Shown: positions 23,760 through 36,059, counted from the first letter of the stretch. The stretch is 64,000 nt of DNA from Zygnema cylindricum (GCA_037447655.1 JBBHKE010002418.1:1-64000), one strand, 5' to 3'. Numbers and translations are program-made. Notes: a model not told the origin generated them from the letters alone.

Positions 23760-24900
23760 AAATCTACTATCAATCTACGAACGACTACTTGCAGTACCGT
23801 AAAAAAAACACATTTCATTGCTTCATTTTGCACATCTGTAGAATTCAAGTTTAAGCTTATTAGAGCTGAAAAGTAATTCGAGCTGAAAAGTAATTGGCTA
23901 AACAGTACAAACCGAACTTTGGAACGACCGTGCCATCTCGGCTCGACTAACGTCTCAACTTGCAGGTGTTCAAAGAAAATATTGCTGAGGTAAGTTTATT
24001 TGAATAATGATAAACGTTGTAGAACTGTAACTACAAAAAAACGGCGTTTCCATTTGAAAGCGGGGGCAATTCAGGATGTGTTGGTATGAGGTTCTTTATA
24101 AATGAATTTCCTATTTCAAAGTGTGGTTTGTTCATGAAAATGGTGCAAAATGTGTAGATATGAATATCGCACTTTAGTTCAATTAACGTACGATAAATCA
24201 CTTTCGGTGTTTGAAATAGTTTGTGATATGTTTGTGTTGTTGCATTGAATCATGTTATGGATCATGTTATGAAGTGAGTAATCTATAGTACTGCGCTTTT
24301 TTGATGAACATGAACTGATAAAGTTAATTAGCACACAGAATGTATGATGCTACAAAAGTGAAATTTGGGTTTAATTATAGAAAGATAGTTTCATGTTTTC
24401 AAGTTGTTCATTGAATTATGATATGGTTCATGGTGTATCATGTGTTGACGTTAGTACGCCTATTTCAATTGTTTTTACCTTTCGGAAATATGTTCAAGAG
24501 TGGCATTTGCGCCCAATAGATGTTTGAACCTAAAACAGAAGAAATAGAACATCGTTCAGGTGAGCTAAAAAAATCACTTTATGGTTATTGTTCCATGTAA
24601 ATAGCATAGGTATTATTAAAGAACTTCGTGAAATGAGATAATTGGTTGTTTTGTTAAGTCTTTCGATGTGTAGGTAGAATAAATATCTTAAAGCGAAAAA
24701 AAATGATGAAAATGTGTACGTGGGACATATGCATGCCGATTTACTCTTCCAAATAAAAATTATGATAGGTTTGAGTTGGAAAAATCTAATGAAAGTGAGT
24801 AAAGATGAATAACACGTAATTTGTTATTTTTTACATACATATAATTGTTGTACCTTTTGTTCATGAGGCAAATAAAAGCTTGATCAAAAATAATTTGAGA
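23760..24900. other. Helitron 5' flank or leader, no gene recognised
   Basis: AT-rich. It probably contains the left end of the Helitron, but I could not identify a 5' TC terminus with confidence. Confidence 0.4.
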
Positions 24901-24901
24901 C

Positions 24902-25730
24902 ATGGTAGTGGGAATCAAAAGACATGAACTGGCCGTATTTTATGCGTGGATGCAGGGTTTAATCCACCACATGGACTACCAACCACTACACACACTCCTA
25001 CTTCGACCCAAAATACAGCAAAACAATGCGAACAACGGCTGCGCAAAGATCGTGAAAGAAAAAAAGTTTAAACGTGTAGCAGAACAAGGGCGAGATGATG
25101 GTGTACCAACACAATCACAACAAAACAACGCACACCGAGTAACTACTATACGCGCGCGAGAAACCTCGGAACAACGACAACAACGCCAATTTAAAGATCG
25201 TGAAAGAAAACGAGAAAAAGGTGCGTTTGTATAGTTCATAAAACCACGTTGTCATTGTTGTTCCCATGTAGGTTACAGTCACAGTTTCAACACATAAAGC
25301 AATTTCATCATGAATGTACGTATTTAAATGTTTAAATTAAGAAGCTATCATGAAAATATATAAGGTGTATTACCCCAAGTGTAAAATAACATAATTCATT
25401 TTAAACAGAAACAAATTATAATTTTTTTTTTGCTTTAACGGTAAAATAACGGTAAAATAAAACGCATTAAAAAAAAATCGAGTAGATGCAAAGTAGTATA
25501 CGTAATTACCACATTAGACATGTGGATGCAGTGAGACACACATCGACAAAAGAAACAGGTGATCAACCCAATGAACAGTTACGTTAAGAACGTGCAAAAA
25601 AACAAGCACAAAAGACCCTTGAAAAACGTGAGGAGCGACTTCATAAAGATCGTGAAAGAAAACGAGCAAAACGCGTGCTAAAAGATAATACTGGAAGTGA
25701 GGTGGCAAGGAGAAACCTTTAGGACGTAGA
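24902..25730 (+). pseudogene. Helitron N-terminal basic region, broken
   Basis: Two stretches rich in Arg, Lys, Gln and Glu: 24902-25234 (ending QRQFKDRERKREKGAFV) and about 25520-25720 (KREERLHKDRERKRAKR). The repeated KDRERKR motif shows they are related. Charged repeats of this kind precede Rep in many plant Helitrons. They are separated by about 290 bp of AT-rich sequence that may be an intron or an insertion. Confidence 0.6.
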
Positions 25731-26118
25731 GGCGCATTATACGGTGAACTTAAGGTTAAATGAGAATGATGTATGGACTGAAAAAATGCATTCTATTTTT
25801 GTTGAAGAACATTTCGCTCAACATCATGACGAGGATGAAAGAACACAAGCTGTTGGACATTGAATACAATTTGTCCAAATACAAAATACAACATTGAATG
25901 TACTCACAAATCCTTCGACGAGCATGAACATAGACTACACACCATACAACAACAAAATGCGACAGAAAAACAACGTGACACTCGAAGACGCATTGAAGGT
26001 GACCTTCAACGTCAACCTTCAACGTCAACGTATCACACGACGACGTGCATGGGTACTCAAAATTGCTTTAGGACATCATGAATATTACACCTGTCCATAA
26101 CGACATAGACTTCCGCTT

Positions 26119-28467
26119 ATGGAAGTTACATGCACTCATTGCAACGCACAAAAAAGGGTAGGAGAGACCGTTGGGGTTTGTTGTGTACTTGGCAAAGTAC
26201 AACTTGCTTCATATGAAACGTCTCCTTCGGAGCTTTTAACTTTGTATAACAATGTTAATTTCCTAAGTAAAATTCGTTGGTACAACATGGTGTTGTCGTT
26301 TACATCACTTGGTGCATCCACATCACTCCCTCTCAATGACCAGTCGATTGGAGTAAGTAATGGCCCTTTCAGTTTCCGTATTCAAGGAACAATATGTCAT
26401 TGGATAGGTAAACTATTGCCCCAAGAAAACCAAGCTGCATTTGCACAAGTCTACGTATTTGACAAATCAATGGAGACGCAAATAAGCAGGCGAATGAGTA
26501 TTATGGATGGTTTAGACCACGGTGTAGTGACAATTATTCAAAATATGATGAAGAAACTTAACCCTTTAGCGCAACAATTTATGTCAACAGGAGAACGAAT
26601 CCATGAAGCCTCTGAATTACGCTTAATTCTTAAAGATAGTGTTCACAATTTAGACCAACGTCGTTATAATCGACCACAAGCAGAGGAAGTGCCGACAATT
26701 TTGGTTAACCCAACTGAAAATACTGAAGGAAAAGATTTAATTTTAAATGTAAGAGTTGGCAATCGAATGATGCGCATCTTTGAGTCACATGCATTATATG
26801 ACCCACTCCAATACCCATTTTTATTTCCATATGGTGAACTCGGGTGGCATTTTGGTTTGACAATGACAAATGGAAGACGTGTATCACCAAGAGCATACGC
26901 AGCCTATCGCTTATTTACACGTGCAGGAGAAAACAACTTAATACACAAAGCCAATCGCCTATTCCAACAGTATTGTGTGGACCAATATGCAAAAGTGGAG
27001 CAACAACGACTCAAGTTCTAGCGCGAGAATCAACGTACTTTGCGGGCAAAGTTGTACGGGGGATTAATGGATTTGTTACCACGCCACCAATGTGCCGTAA
27101 GCGAGGAGGCGAGGCAACAAATTCACGCAAACATTTCGGCAAAAAATAATGTCGTGGCAAACCACCGGAACGAAGAGCTTTCAAGAACAGGGCGACACAT
27201 CATTTTAGCGCCAAGCTTCAAAGGTGGTGATAGATATACGCAAGAACAATACCAAAATGCCATGGCAATTGTCCGCGCACTCAGCAATCAAATTTATTTA
27301 TAACAGCCAAATGTAATCCCAACTGGAAAGAGATCGCACAATCGCTGCAACCAAGAGAGATTGCCTCCAACCGGCCTGACATTACTGTGCGCGTGTTTTC
27401 ACTAAAGCTGAAAGCTATACTTCAAGACATTTCGGACGGTGCATTAGGAGTACAAGTGGCAAGAATTCACGTGATTGAGTTTCAAAAACGTGGTTTGCGT
27501 CATGCACAGTTGCTCATAATGTTAGCTGACGGGGATAAACCTCAAAACCCACAGAATATGACGTGTTCAGTTCAAGAGAGATTCCAGATCCCATGAACAA
27601 AAAATTGTACAAACGACAACATGTATGATGCATGGCCCATGTGACGTGCGTTGTTTACGTGAGGGTAAATGCAAAAAAGAATTTCTAAAAGAATTTTGTG
27701 AAGAGACTAAAGAAGATGGCAATGGATATCCTATGTACAAGAGACGAAATAATGGCCGTGTTATTACAAAAAATGGGAAAACTCTTGATAATCAATTTGT
27801 CGTTCTATACAATCCTCGGTTTTCGCACAAATATAACTGTCACATTAATGTCAAAGTTTGCTCCACAGTAGCATCAGTCAAATATTTGTACAAGTATGTT
27901 TACAAAGGGCATGATCGCGCTGCAGTGTTATTGAGAAACAATGAGCCCAGTGACGAAATTCAACAACATTTAGATGCTTGATACGTGTCCGCATCGGAAT
28001 CATGTTTGAGATTGTTCGGGTTCCCTTTACAAGTTAAGTCTCACACTGTAGAAAAGCTTCCCGTGCATTTACCTCATTAACAAATGGTTACGTTTCATGC
28101 AACTGAAAATGCATCAACTGTTTTGAACCGTGGCTCGTCTACGAAACTTTCAAGCTACTTCGACTTATGTGCCAATGATGAGACCGCACGATTTCTTTTG
28201 TATCCGGAAATCCCTAAACATTACATTCGGAAAAATAAATATTGGCAAAAGCGAGCAAGAGTTAATCAAAGTATCATAGGGAGAATAGTTACATGCTCAC
28301 CCATTGTACCTGAACGTTATTACCTACGTTAGTTACTTTGCTATCGACGAGGACCAACGTCATTTAAATATTTGTGTACTGTTTAAAGTGTCGAGTATGC
28401 CACATTTGCCGAAGCTGCAAGTGCAATGGGACTTCGTGATGATGATGTAGAGTGGGAAAAATGCATG
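26119..28467 (+). pseudogene. Helitron Rep (HUH endonuclease) domain, broken
   Basis: Helitron-like N-terminus and Rep. The open segment 26119-27021 starts with a CTHC zinc-ribbon-like pair and ends with the signature YPFLFPYGELGW. Then come GRHIILAPSFKGGDRY (27190-27235), NPKW-like sequence in shifted frames, and IEFQKRGLRHAQLL (27475-27515). In that last block the canonical HxH pair reads H-A-Q, so the second metal-binding His is lost. The Tyr motif KYLYKYVYKGHD near 27880 keeps both tyrosines. Coding similarity continues through 28084-28332 and 28400-28467, where the LTR element interrupts it. At least five stops or frameshifts. Confidence 0.88.
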
Positions 28468-29650
28468 TGTTGATATTTGTGTATTTTCTAGGTCTGTAAT
28501 AGGATAAAAAAAGGGCAAAGGCAGTCTGCCTCTAACTCCCCTCTCCAAGCCCCCACACTTGTCGTAGTCACTGAAGGCTGGATAGGGAGTTAGAGCCATG
28601 GCTGCCTAAGCTCTCTAGAGAAGACAGGGGGTAAATTAGTAATACTTACCAAAAGGTATTTGACGGACCCAGGAATTGATCCCGGTACCTACCAACCGTC
28701 AATTCAACATTAACCGGTAACTTTATCCATTTAGACTATAGCTGGTATTACGACGTCTGGGGTTTGATAATTATTTAGATAGTTACACGTAGACTAGTTC
28801 ATTTAACTGGAAATATATACGTATTGCATAGATACAGTTATGTATAGTACGGAGTACATATTTATTAATTGAAACGGATACCGCGCATTTGGTTCGACCG
28901 CGAAACAAATACCGCGCGTCTATTTTCAACGGCTAGCAATATAGCCGGATTTAATCGGACGGCCACGATAGGCGCCGCGATCGCGGGATATGTACTTTTG
29001 GCGGTTTGCGGTCATCGCCACATAGGATGACACATGGCACATCAACATTGGATTGCGGCGACACCTGAGATTACGGGAACAAATAGATATATGACATGTG
29101 TTGACATTTCAGCCATATCGTACGATTGTCGTACAGAAAGTACACCGGCACCTGTACTTATATGTACGGTACAGTGATGTGATTGGTGCCGTACGTCAGT
29201 AGATAGGGTCTTAGAGTGAGAATAGGACTTAGAATTTTTTGAGTAGCTAGTCGCCTCTCCCAGAGAGCACCCTGTATAAATGGCAAACTTTGGGCAGCCA
29301 TAACTATAAATTTACTTGACCATTTTCAGTGATTCTTTTTGCTGCGGACTCAGGGGAGTCCAGGCTACACAGGGGTGTAGTCGGTCAGAGTTTTTGTCTG
29401 CTAGGGTGGCTGCATTTATAAGGGAAAGTCAAAGTGGGTGAATGTGCCCAAATCTCATATTCTAACTTTGTATTCTGTGGTGGAACTGACCACACAGAAA
29501 GTGTTATTTCAGAGGGGTGAATCTATATTGGGATTGTGACTGTCAAGGGGTCAGTCATTTGGGTTTATATTAACTTGGAGTCGGCACTATCTAGATTAGC
29601 TTCTTTTGGATCTGCATACTCTGAGGGCCAATAGAGGTCTCAGAGTTTCA
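28468..29650 (+). repeat. 5' LTR of the gag-only element
   Basis: 1,183 bp. Contains CTGTATAAATGGC near 29272, a plausible TATA box for element transcription. The last bases GAGTTTCA abut the primer site. Confidence 0.92.
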
Positions 29651-29666
29651 GGTTATGGGCCCACCA
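29651..29666 (+). promoter_or_regulatory. Half-tRNA primer-binding site overlapping the gag start codon
   Basis: GGTTATGGGCCCACCA begins at the first base after the LTR. It is complementary to the anticodon stem-loop of initiator tRNA-Met (plant-type GGGCCCAUAACC context), not to the tRNA 3' end. This kind of site is known from Drosophila copia, which primes from a tRNA half. The ATG at 29655 inside it is also the first codon of the gag frame. Confidence 0.85.
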
Positions 29667-31617
29667 TCTAGGGTGCCTATGTTTGATGGAACAGGCTTCA
29701 CGTATTGGGCGTTTACAATGGAGGGATTGCTTTTCGAGAAGCACTTATGGGGAATTGTTGCGGGACAAGTGAGATGTCCGCCACCTAGCTTTGGAGGAGC
29801 TTACTACGGAGAATCATCTGAGACTGTCCAGAATATCATCCGGAGTTCAGATGCAACGGAAGGTGAAGGGAAAAACCTTTCCGTGGATGGGGAAATAGGG
29901 GAGAAGGAAAAAGGGACACCTATGGTGAGGGGAGCTAGGCTCTCAGCTATGGTACCACATGTAGGGATTAAAACTGAAGAAAATGACAGGAAAATATGGG
30001 AATACAAAAACACTATAGCAAAACATCTCATATTTAGATATGTGTCTAAGTCGATAGCTATCACTCTTTTAAGTCTAACCAAGTCTTCAGAGATATGGGA
30101 AGCACTAACTCAGATTTATAAGAGTGAGACTATTTAGAGGCAGCAATTTGTAAAACAAGAAATAGATGCCTACGTTTATAAAGGCGGGTAGCATGATAGA
30201 GTTTTGTAATGATATTGCTGCGTTATATGTTGAGCTTACTAGTGCGGGATATGTAGAATCAGAGGAGAGTAAGATTAATACACTAATTATGAAACTCCCA
30301 GATGAGTACGAAAACATAATTTGTCGTATGCAGGCAATGGATGGCTCCTCATGGACTTGTAGCTTTACCATGGGGATAATTCTTGTGAGGGAAAGCACTT
30401 TGGAGCTTCGTAGGGGAAAGGACAGGGTCAATGCATTTTCAGCTGGTGGTGATTGGCGGAAGCGTGATGAGAGGAACGGCGGTGACGAGCGGAAGCGTGA
30501 TGAGAAGAACGGTGGTGACGAGCGGAAGCGTGATGAGAGAAAGAAAGACAAAGGTAAACCTTATCGGAACTTTGGTGGAAAGAGAGGGAGAGGAAAAGAA
30601 AGGGGAGCTTTGAAAAAGGGGGCTTGCTTCTTTTGTAGGGAACCGGGTCATTATATGGAGGAATGCCCTTGTTTGGAAAAACTTAGAAGTTGGAATGTGG
30701 ATGAGGAGGAAGAAGGGGAAGAGGAGAAAGAGGATGAAGATATTTTAGAGCTTCTCCGGATTAGTAGTATGGGGAAGAAAGAAAAGCACACAGTAATTGC
30801 ACGAAGGCAACAGTGTGCTTTTGGAGGTATAAGGGAAGTAAAGAGAGAGGAGGTACTTGAGGATGTCGAGGAGTGTACAGTGTATGACTTAGAAATGAGA
30901 AAGTCAGTTCTAGGATCCATAAGTGAAAATGGGAAAGATAAAATTAATCAGGATAATTTTATAGATAATAGGGAACCAGAAAACTGGTCGGAAAGGGAGA
31001 CTTCAACGGATTCCGAGGAAAGGGGAGAAGTGAAACTCGAAGAGGTTTCAAAGGATAGGGGAGAAGAGAAATATTTGATTGAAGGTTTAAGGGAGATGAA
31101 AAAATTATTGGGAATTAAATTAGAAAGTGATAGTGGAAAGAATTCCATGGGAGAGAGTGAGGGAAGTTCAGAAAACGGGATAATTATCATGGATAAAAAT
31201 ATGAGTACGAAAGATGTAGATCTTATGAGGAACTTAGTGGGGACTAGTGTTTTTTGGGAATATTTGGGGGTGGATGGATTTGACATCACTACTTGGTGTG
31301 ACGTCACTTGTGAAGATGTGCCTGTAAAAGGGTTAGCATCTGGGTGTATGTTGCAGATTGGAGATGGGGCTGGCTGTTTGGATCGCAAGAGAGAAATCGG
31401 TTTGTGTGTGATGAGGTGGATAACATCTTTGCTCGGATTTATGAAAAGTGGGATGTTAAATAAAATTTGTGATGCAATTATTATTTCAGATCATTTAATG
31501 CACTGTGTAAAATACTTAAGTTTTATGAAAAAAAAAGGGAAAAATGAAAAAGAAAAAGAAAAAGAGGAGGGGGTGTTTGTCTACTTTTTTGTGGAAGTTG
31601 AAAGGGAAAAGGACTAG
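29655..31617 (+). pseudogene. Copia-like gag of the TR-GAG element
   Basis: The first segment (29655-30137) starts MGPPSRVPMFDGTGFTYWAF, the classic copia gag opening (F.G.NY..W). It continues to IWEALTQIY, then hits TAG at 30135. After the stop the gag pattern goes on (RQQFVKQEIDAYVYKGG) and shifts frame by one base near 30187 into the long segment 30166-31617 (MIEFCNDIAALYVEL, MKLPDEYENIICRM). That segment carries an Asp/Arg/Lys repeat (RKRDERNGGDE, three units, 30455-30545), a CCHC knuckle CFFCREPGHYMEEC near residue 153, then a long acidic tail without known domains. It stops at 31617, 13 bp before the 3' LTR. Two lesions make this copy probably non-functional unless recoding occurs. Confidence 0.85.
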
Positions 31618-31630
31618 AAAATAAGGGGAG
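31618..31630 (+). promoter_or_regulatory. Polypurine tract of the gag-only element
   Basis: AAAATAAGGGGAG directly before the 3' LTR. The end (GGGGAG then TGTTG) resembles the tract of the four-LTR concatemer (GGGGGAG then TGTTG), hinting that both use the same enzyme lineage. Confidence 0.75.
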
Positions 31631-32813
31631 TGTTGATATTTGTGTATTTTCTAGGTCTGTAATACGATAGAAAAAGGGCAGAGGCAGTCTGCCTCTAACT
31701 CCCCTCTCCAAGCCCCCACACTTGTCGTAGTTACTGAAGGCTGGATAGGGAGTTAGAGTCATGGCTGCCAAAGCTCTCTAGAGAAGACAGGGGGTAAATT
31801 AGTAATACTTACCAAAAGGTATTTGACGGACCCAGGAATTGATCCCGGTACCTGCCATCCGTCAATTCAACATTAACCGGTGACTTTATCCATTTAGACT
31901 AGAGCTGGTATTACGACGTCTGGGGTTTGATAATTATTTAGATAGTTACACGTAGACTAGTTCATTTAACTGGAAATATATACGTATTGCATAGATACAG
32001 TTATGTATAGTACGGAGTACAAATTTATTAATTGAAACGGATACCGCGCATTTGGTTCGACCGCGAAACAAATACCGCGCGTCTATTTTCAACGGCTAGC
32101 AATATAGCCGGATTTAATCGGACGGCCACGATAGGCCCCGCGATCGCGGGATATGTACTTTTGGCGGTTTGCGGTCATCGCCACATAGGATGACACATGG
32201 CACATCAACATTGGATTGCGGCGACACCGGAGATTACGGGAACAAATAGATATATGACATGTGTTGACATTTCAGCCATATCGTACGATTGTCGTAGAGA
32301 AAGTACACCGGCACCTGTACTTATATGTACGGTACAGTGATGTGATTGGTGCCGTACGTCAGTAGATAGGGTCTTAGAGTGAGAATAAGACTTAGAATTT
32401 TTTGAGTAGCTAGTCGCCTCTCCCAGAGAGCACCCTGTATAAATGGCAAACTTTGGGCAGCCATAACTATAAATTTACTTGACCATTTTCAGTGATTCTT
32501 TTTGCTGCGGACTCAGGGGAGTCCAGGCTACACAGGGGTGTCGTCGGTCAGAGTTTTTGTCTGCCAGGGTGGCTGCATTTATAAGGGAAAGTCAAAGTGG
32601 GTGAATGTGTCCAAATCTCATATTCTAACTTTGCATTCTGTGGTGGAACTGACCACACAGAAAGTGTTATTTCACAGGGGTGAATCTATATTGGGATTGT
32701 GACTGTCAAAGGGTCAGTCATTTGGGTTTATATTAACTTGGAGTCGGCACTATCTAGATTAGCTTCTTTTGGATCTGCATACTCTGAGGGCCCATAGAGG
32801 TCTCAGAGTTTCA
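31631..32813 (+). repeat. 3' LTR of the gag-only element
   Basis: 1,183 bp, the same length as the 5' copy, followed by the GCATG duplication. Differences from the 5' copy are scattered single bases. Confidence 0.92.
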
Positions 32814-32818
32814 GCATG

Positions 32819-35004
32819 GAAGAAGCGGTATCGTTCCACATGCCAAAACAACTCCGACACCTGTTTGCCACAATTCTCCTCTGCACTAATCTTCAATCTC
32901 CAAAATCATTATGGGAAAAACACTTCCAAGATATGTATGAGGATATGCACTATAGAAATTGCGCCAATTACATAGCTAATGAGTCGCGTAATAATGAGAA
33001 TCTTTAACGAGAAAAAGAATACGAGACTTTATTGGACATCGAACAATTCCTACGAGGGGGTGGTAAATCACTCATGGATTATCCTACTCTACCCCAATTG
33101 TCACACTATCCACAGCTACTCATTTGTCAAACACAAAAACGAAATCCATTAATAGATGCAGAAAAATCTTTTTACCTTAAAGACATGACACGAGTGTTAT
33201 CTTCAGTCTTCACACTCAATGTGGAAGAGAAAGAAGAATATGACGTAGTTACAAATGCAGTACAAGATGTTTCAAAGGCCGAAACTTGCTACTTTCTTGA
33301 TGGACCAGGAAAAACAGGAAAGTCATTCGTCATAGAGAAGATTTTTGCAAAAGTGCATACTAACGGCAAAATAGCTATCGCCGTTGCTGCAAGTGGTATA
33401 GCACCATTGTTATTGACACGAGGAAAGACAACGCACTCAAGGTTTAAGCTTCCATTAGATATAGATGCACAATCTTCATGCAATATCTCTTCTCAATCAG
33501 ATCTTGTAGAGCTATTGCGTCAAACCTCTCTAATCGTTTGGGATGAAGTTTCTATGTCTCATCGACATCTACTTGAGGCAGTGGATAAAACATTGCAAGA
33601 TTTACGAGGAGGTCATAAACCATATGGGAATGTAGTGTTTCCGATACCGGGCGACTTTTGTTTATGCCTCCCAGTTATTCAAAAAGCCACAGATGCTCAA
33701 ATCATCGCAGCATGCGTGAAAAACAACCCCCTATGGCAAAAGTTCAAACAACTTCGTTTGAAAATCAATATGCGGGTTCGCACGGCTTAAGATGACATTA
33801 CCGCCTCAACACTCCAAGAATTCGCCGACTTTTTGCTTCAGGTTGGGGAGGGGCGACGCGAACCACACCCACAATTATCATTGGAGTACATTAAGCTCCC
33901 AAAAGATAGAGTACATTAAGCTCCCAAAAGATATAGTTCTACACAGAAGCGATGACACGAATACAAACTTGGAGAACCTCATTCAATGCACCTTTCCAAA
34001 TGTAACAACGCAATACATTCCCAAAGCATACTTTTCAGATCGTGCTATACTATCTCCTCGCAATGTGGATGTTAACATCGTCAACAACTTGGTGATGAGA
34101 AAAATACCAGAACAAGAGCATGAATACATTTCTGTAGACTCAGTGAAAATCGAAGAACTTGATTGACAATTATTGTTGCCACAAGAGTTCCTCAACTCCT
34201 TAACGATCAGTGGCATCCCACCGCACAACCTCAAACTAAAAACAAGTACATCAATTATTCTCCTAACCTCATTATCATTCAGTTATTTAAGGCTCAAAAT
34301 ATCAATATGAAAATTTATATAATCAATTATCCACAATCCATTATGCTTATGACTAAATCAAAATTAACTTAAATAACATAGTTATATGTTAAATACATAT
34401 TATTTAACATAAAATCAAAGTAATGCAAGCTCACGTGATTATTTATCTTGTTAAACATCAGTATAAATATGCGCAATTTGTAATTTCGATAATTAAAATC
34501 ATATTAATAGAAAACGTATAATCAGATATTGAATACATGTTCATTAACGTTTATCAATTTGAAACAGGTACACCTATCATTCTACTGCGTAATATCAATA
34601 GTGAAAAGGGACTTTGTAAAGGAACCAAACTCCGAGTGGTGGGTCTTTCCAAAAATTGCATTCACGCAAAAATACTCACTGTTGTTGCACGAAACACCGA
34701 AATTTTTATTCCACGTATACCGATGACCAGCAACGAACAAACTTTGCCATTCCAAATCAAACAACGACAATTTCCAATACAAGTGGGATTTGCTATGACA
34801 ATCAACAAAGCACAAGGACAATCCATACACCACTTGGGTCTTTATTTGCCCCAATCAGTGTTTGCACACGGACAACTATATGTGGCATTGTCCAGGGTCA
34901 CTTCACGCGCCAATGTAAAAGTGTTGATTGAAGAACCGATACTTGAGGATGAAAACGGAACGTATACCAAAAATGTTGTTTACAAAAGTGTTATTAATAC
35001 ATAG
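32819..35004 (+). pseudogene. Helitron PIF1-like helicase domain, broken
   Basis: Continues the Helitron after the nested element: LRHLFATILLCT, a stop at 33005, then the open segment 33032-33790. Walker A is present as GPGKTGKS and Walker B as IVWDEVSM; the next block reads IPGDFCLCLPVI where GGDFRQ.LPV is usual. After a stop the frame goes on (TASTLQEFADFLL), and a short direct duplication near 33889-33930 repeats GTACATTAAGCTCCC. The C-terminal helicase motifs lie at 34537-35004 (TPIILLRNI, GFAMTINKAQGQSI, LYVALSRV). About 300 bp of AT-rich DNA at 34245-34530 separates IPPHNLKLK from the LLRN block and looks like an insertion. Not functional. Confidence 0.88.
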
Positions 35005-36059
35005 TGTATATCAGTTGAATTATAAGTGACACAAGTAGACAAATGATATGCTAAGGTTATCATTTCAAAAACATATTGTGTAATAGAGCTCACCAACATA
35101 AAATCCGTAGCTAAAAATAAACATTTGATTTCCGACAATTACACATAGATATATGAGGATAATTGTTAGTTAAGTATAAGTTAGTCAGCTGAAGTTGTTG
35201 GAGCAACTCACCATTAAAAGTTATTACAAAGGTAACACTCAGTCGTCAATAAACCCATTTAGTCTGAACTTTGATATTTCGGTTGTGAAATAAACTAAAT
35301 ATGATTATGAACTTCATAACATATTTGTTTGCACAGAATGACATCTCACATGGGACATTCTCTCGATTTAAAATTGTCTATATTTGTGCTGTAAATCAAA
35401 ACACCCTATGGTTGTTTTTCCCACATATAAATTACATTTGTATAGTTTATCAAAAGCCCCACCTGTAGTTGTTCCCAACTATCAGTATATAAAAACTCCA
35501 AACGAGCATAAACGCACACAACACGAACCTTGCCCATGTAACGGGCATTTTTGGCTTGAAAGAGTAAATAACTCTAAATTTTTCTTTACATTATTTAAGG
35601 TACTTTTTTAATCAACGTTAACAACTTTAGTATAGTTCCGTTTTAAATAGTGTGGCTTACGATCGGTGTCTGGCCGTGCAAAATTGTACCATATTAACGA
35701 CAAAAGTACAAAAAATGATTTAATACATGCCGTTGTGATGTAACTGCGTTTTCACAAACCGCGTAGTGCAAACATCATAATGACGTGAAATTGTACGTTT
35801 GTCAGATTCTGTATGTGTACCTCAAAATCGGATAATTATGACGTGAAATTGTACGTGTGTCTGATTTTGTAAAGCGGATAATTATTACTGACATAAACCT
35901 AAATTAGAGTTATTGATAAGCTAGAGTACAACTTTGTTTTGAAAAGATGAAAAAATCTACATTGGAATGGATAACATTAATTATTTATTTACGATGATTA
36001 CGATTCGCGGTGTAATAAATGCTTAACGTTAATAACAGTGAGCGTTGTAATTTTGTACC
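35005..36059. other. AT-rich intergenic stretch, no gene recognised
   Basis: Probably includes the Helitron right end, which I could not pin down. A short direct repeat (ATGACGTGAAATTGTACGT) occurs twice near 35780 and 35838. MITE-like ends occur near 36005 (ATTCGCGGTGTAATAAATG). Confidence 0.45.

Larger units (their letters stand above)
28468..32813 (+). mobile_element. Gag-only LTR retrotransposon (TR-GAG type, copia-like) nested in the Helitron
   Basis: Two 1,183-bp LTRs (28468-29650 and 31631-32813), both TGTTGATATT...GAGTTTCA, flanked by GCATG duplications (28463-28467 and 32814-32818). The internal region is only 1,980 bp. It holds a gag-like reading frame from the primer site to the polypurine tract and no protease, integrase or reverse transcriptase. 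Such TR-GAG elements are known in plants and depend on an autonomous relative. I counted about 22 differences between the LTRs (roughly 1.9%), so it is a fairly recent insertion. The gag has a copia look (one CCHC knuckle). Confidence 0.92.
24902..35004 (+). mobile_element. Decayed Helitron (Rep plus PIF1-like helicase), split by an LTR element
   Basis: Reads in one direction: basic N-terminal region (24902-25730), Helitron Rep (26119-28467), then after the inserted 28468-32813 LTR element the PIF1-like helicase (32819-35004). Helitrons transpose by rolling-circle replication using a HUH endonuclease fused to a helicase. Removing the inserted element and one copy of its duplication restores contiguity of the two halves, so they belong to one older element. 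Both halves have stops and frameshifts, and the HUH motif is altered. The limits given are those of recognisable coding sequence; the true TC and CTRR termini were not found. Confidence 0.88.

Noticed and set aside
23760-35100. Exact Helitron termini (5' TC and 3' CTRR with hairpin)
   Set aside because: Many TC and CTAG/CTAA words exist; none has a convincing hairpin and position, so no boundary is claimed.
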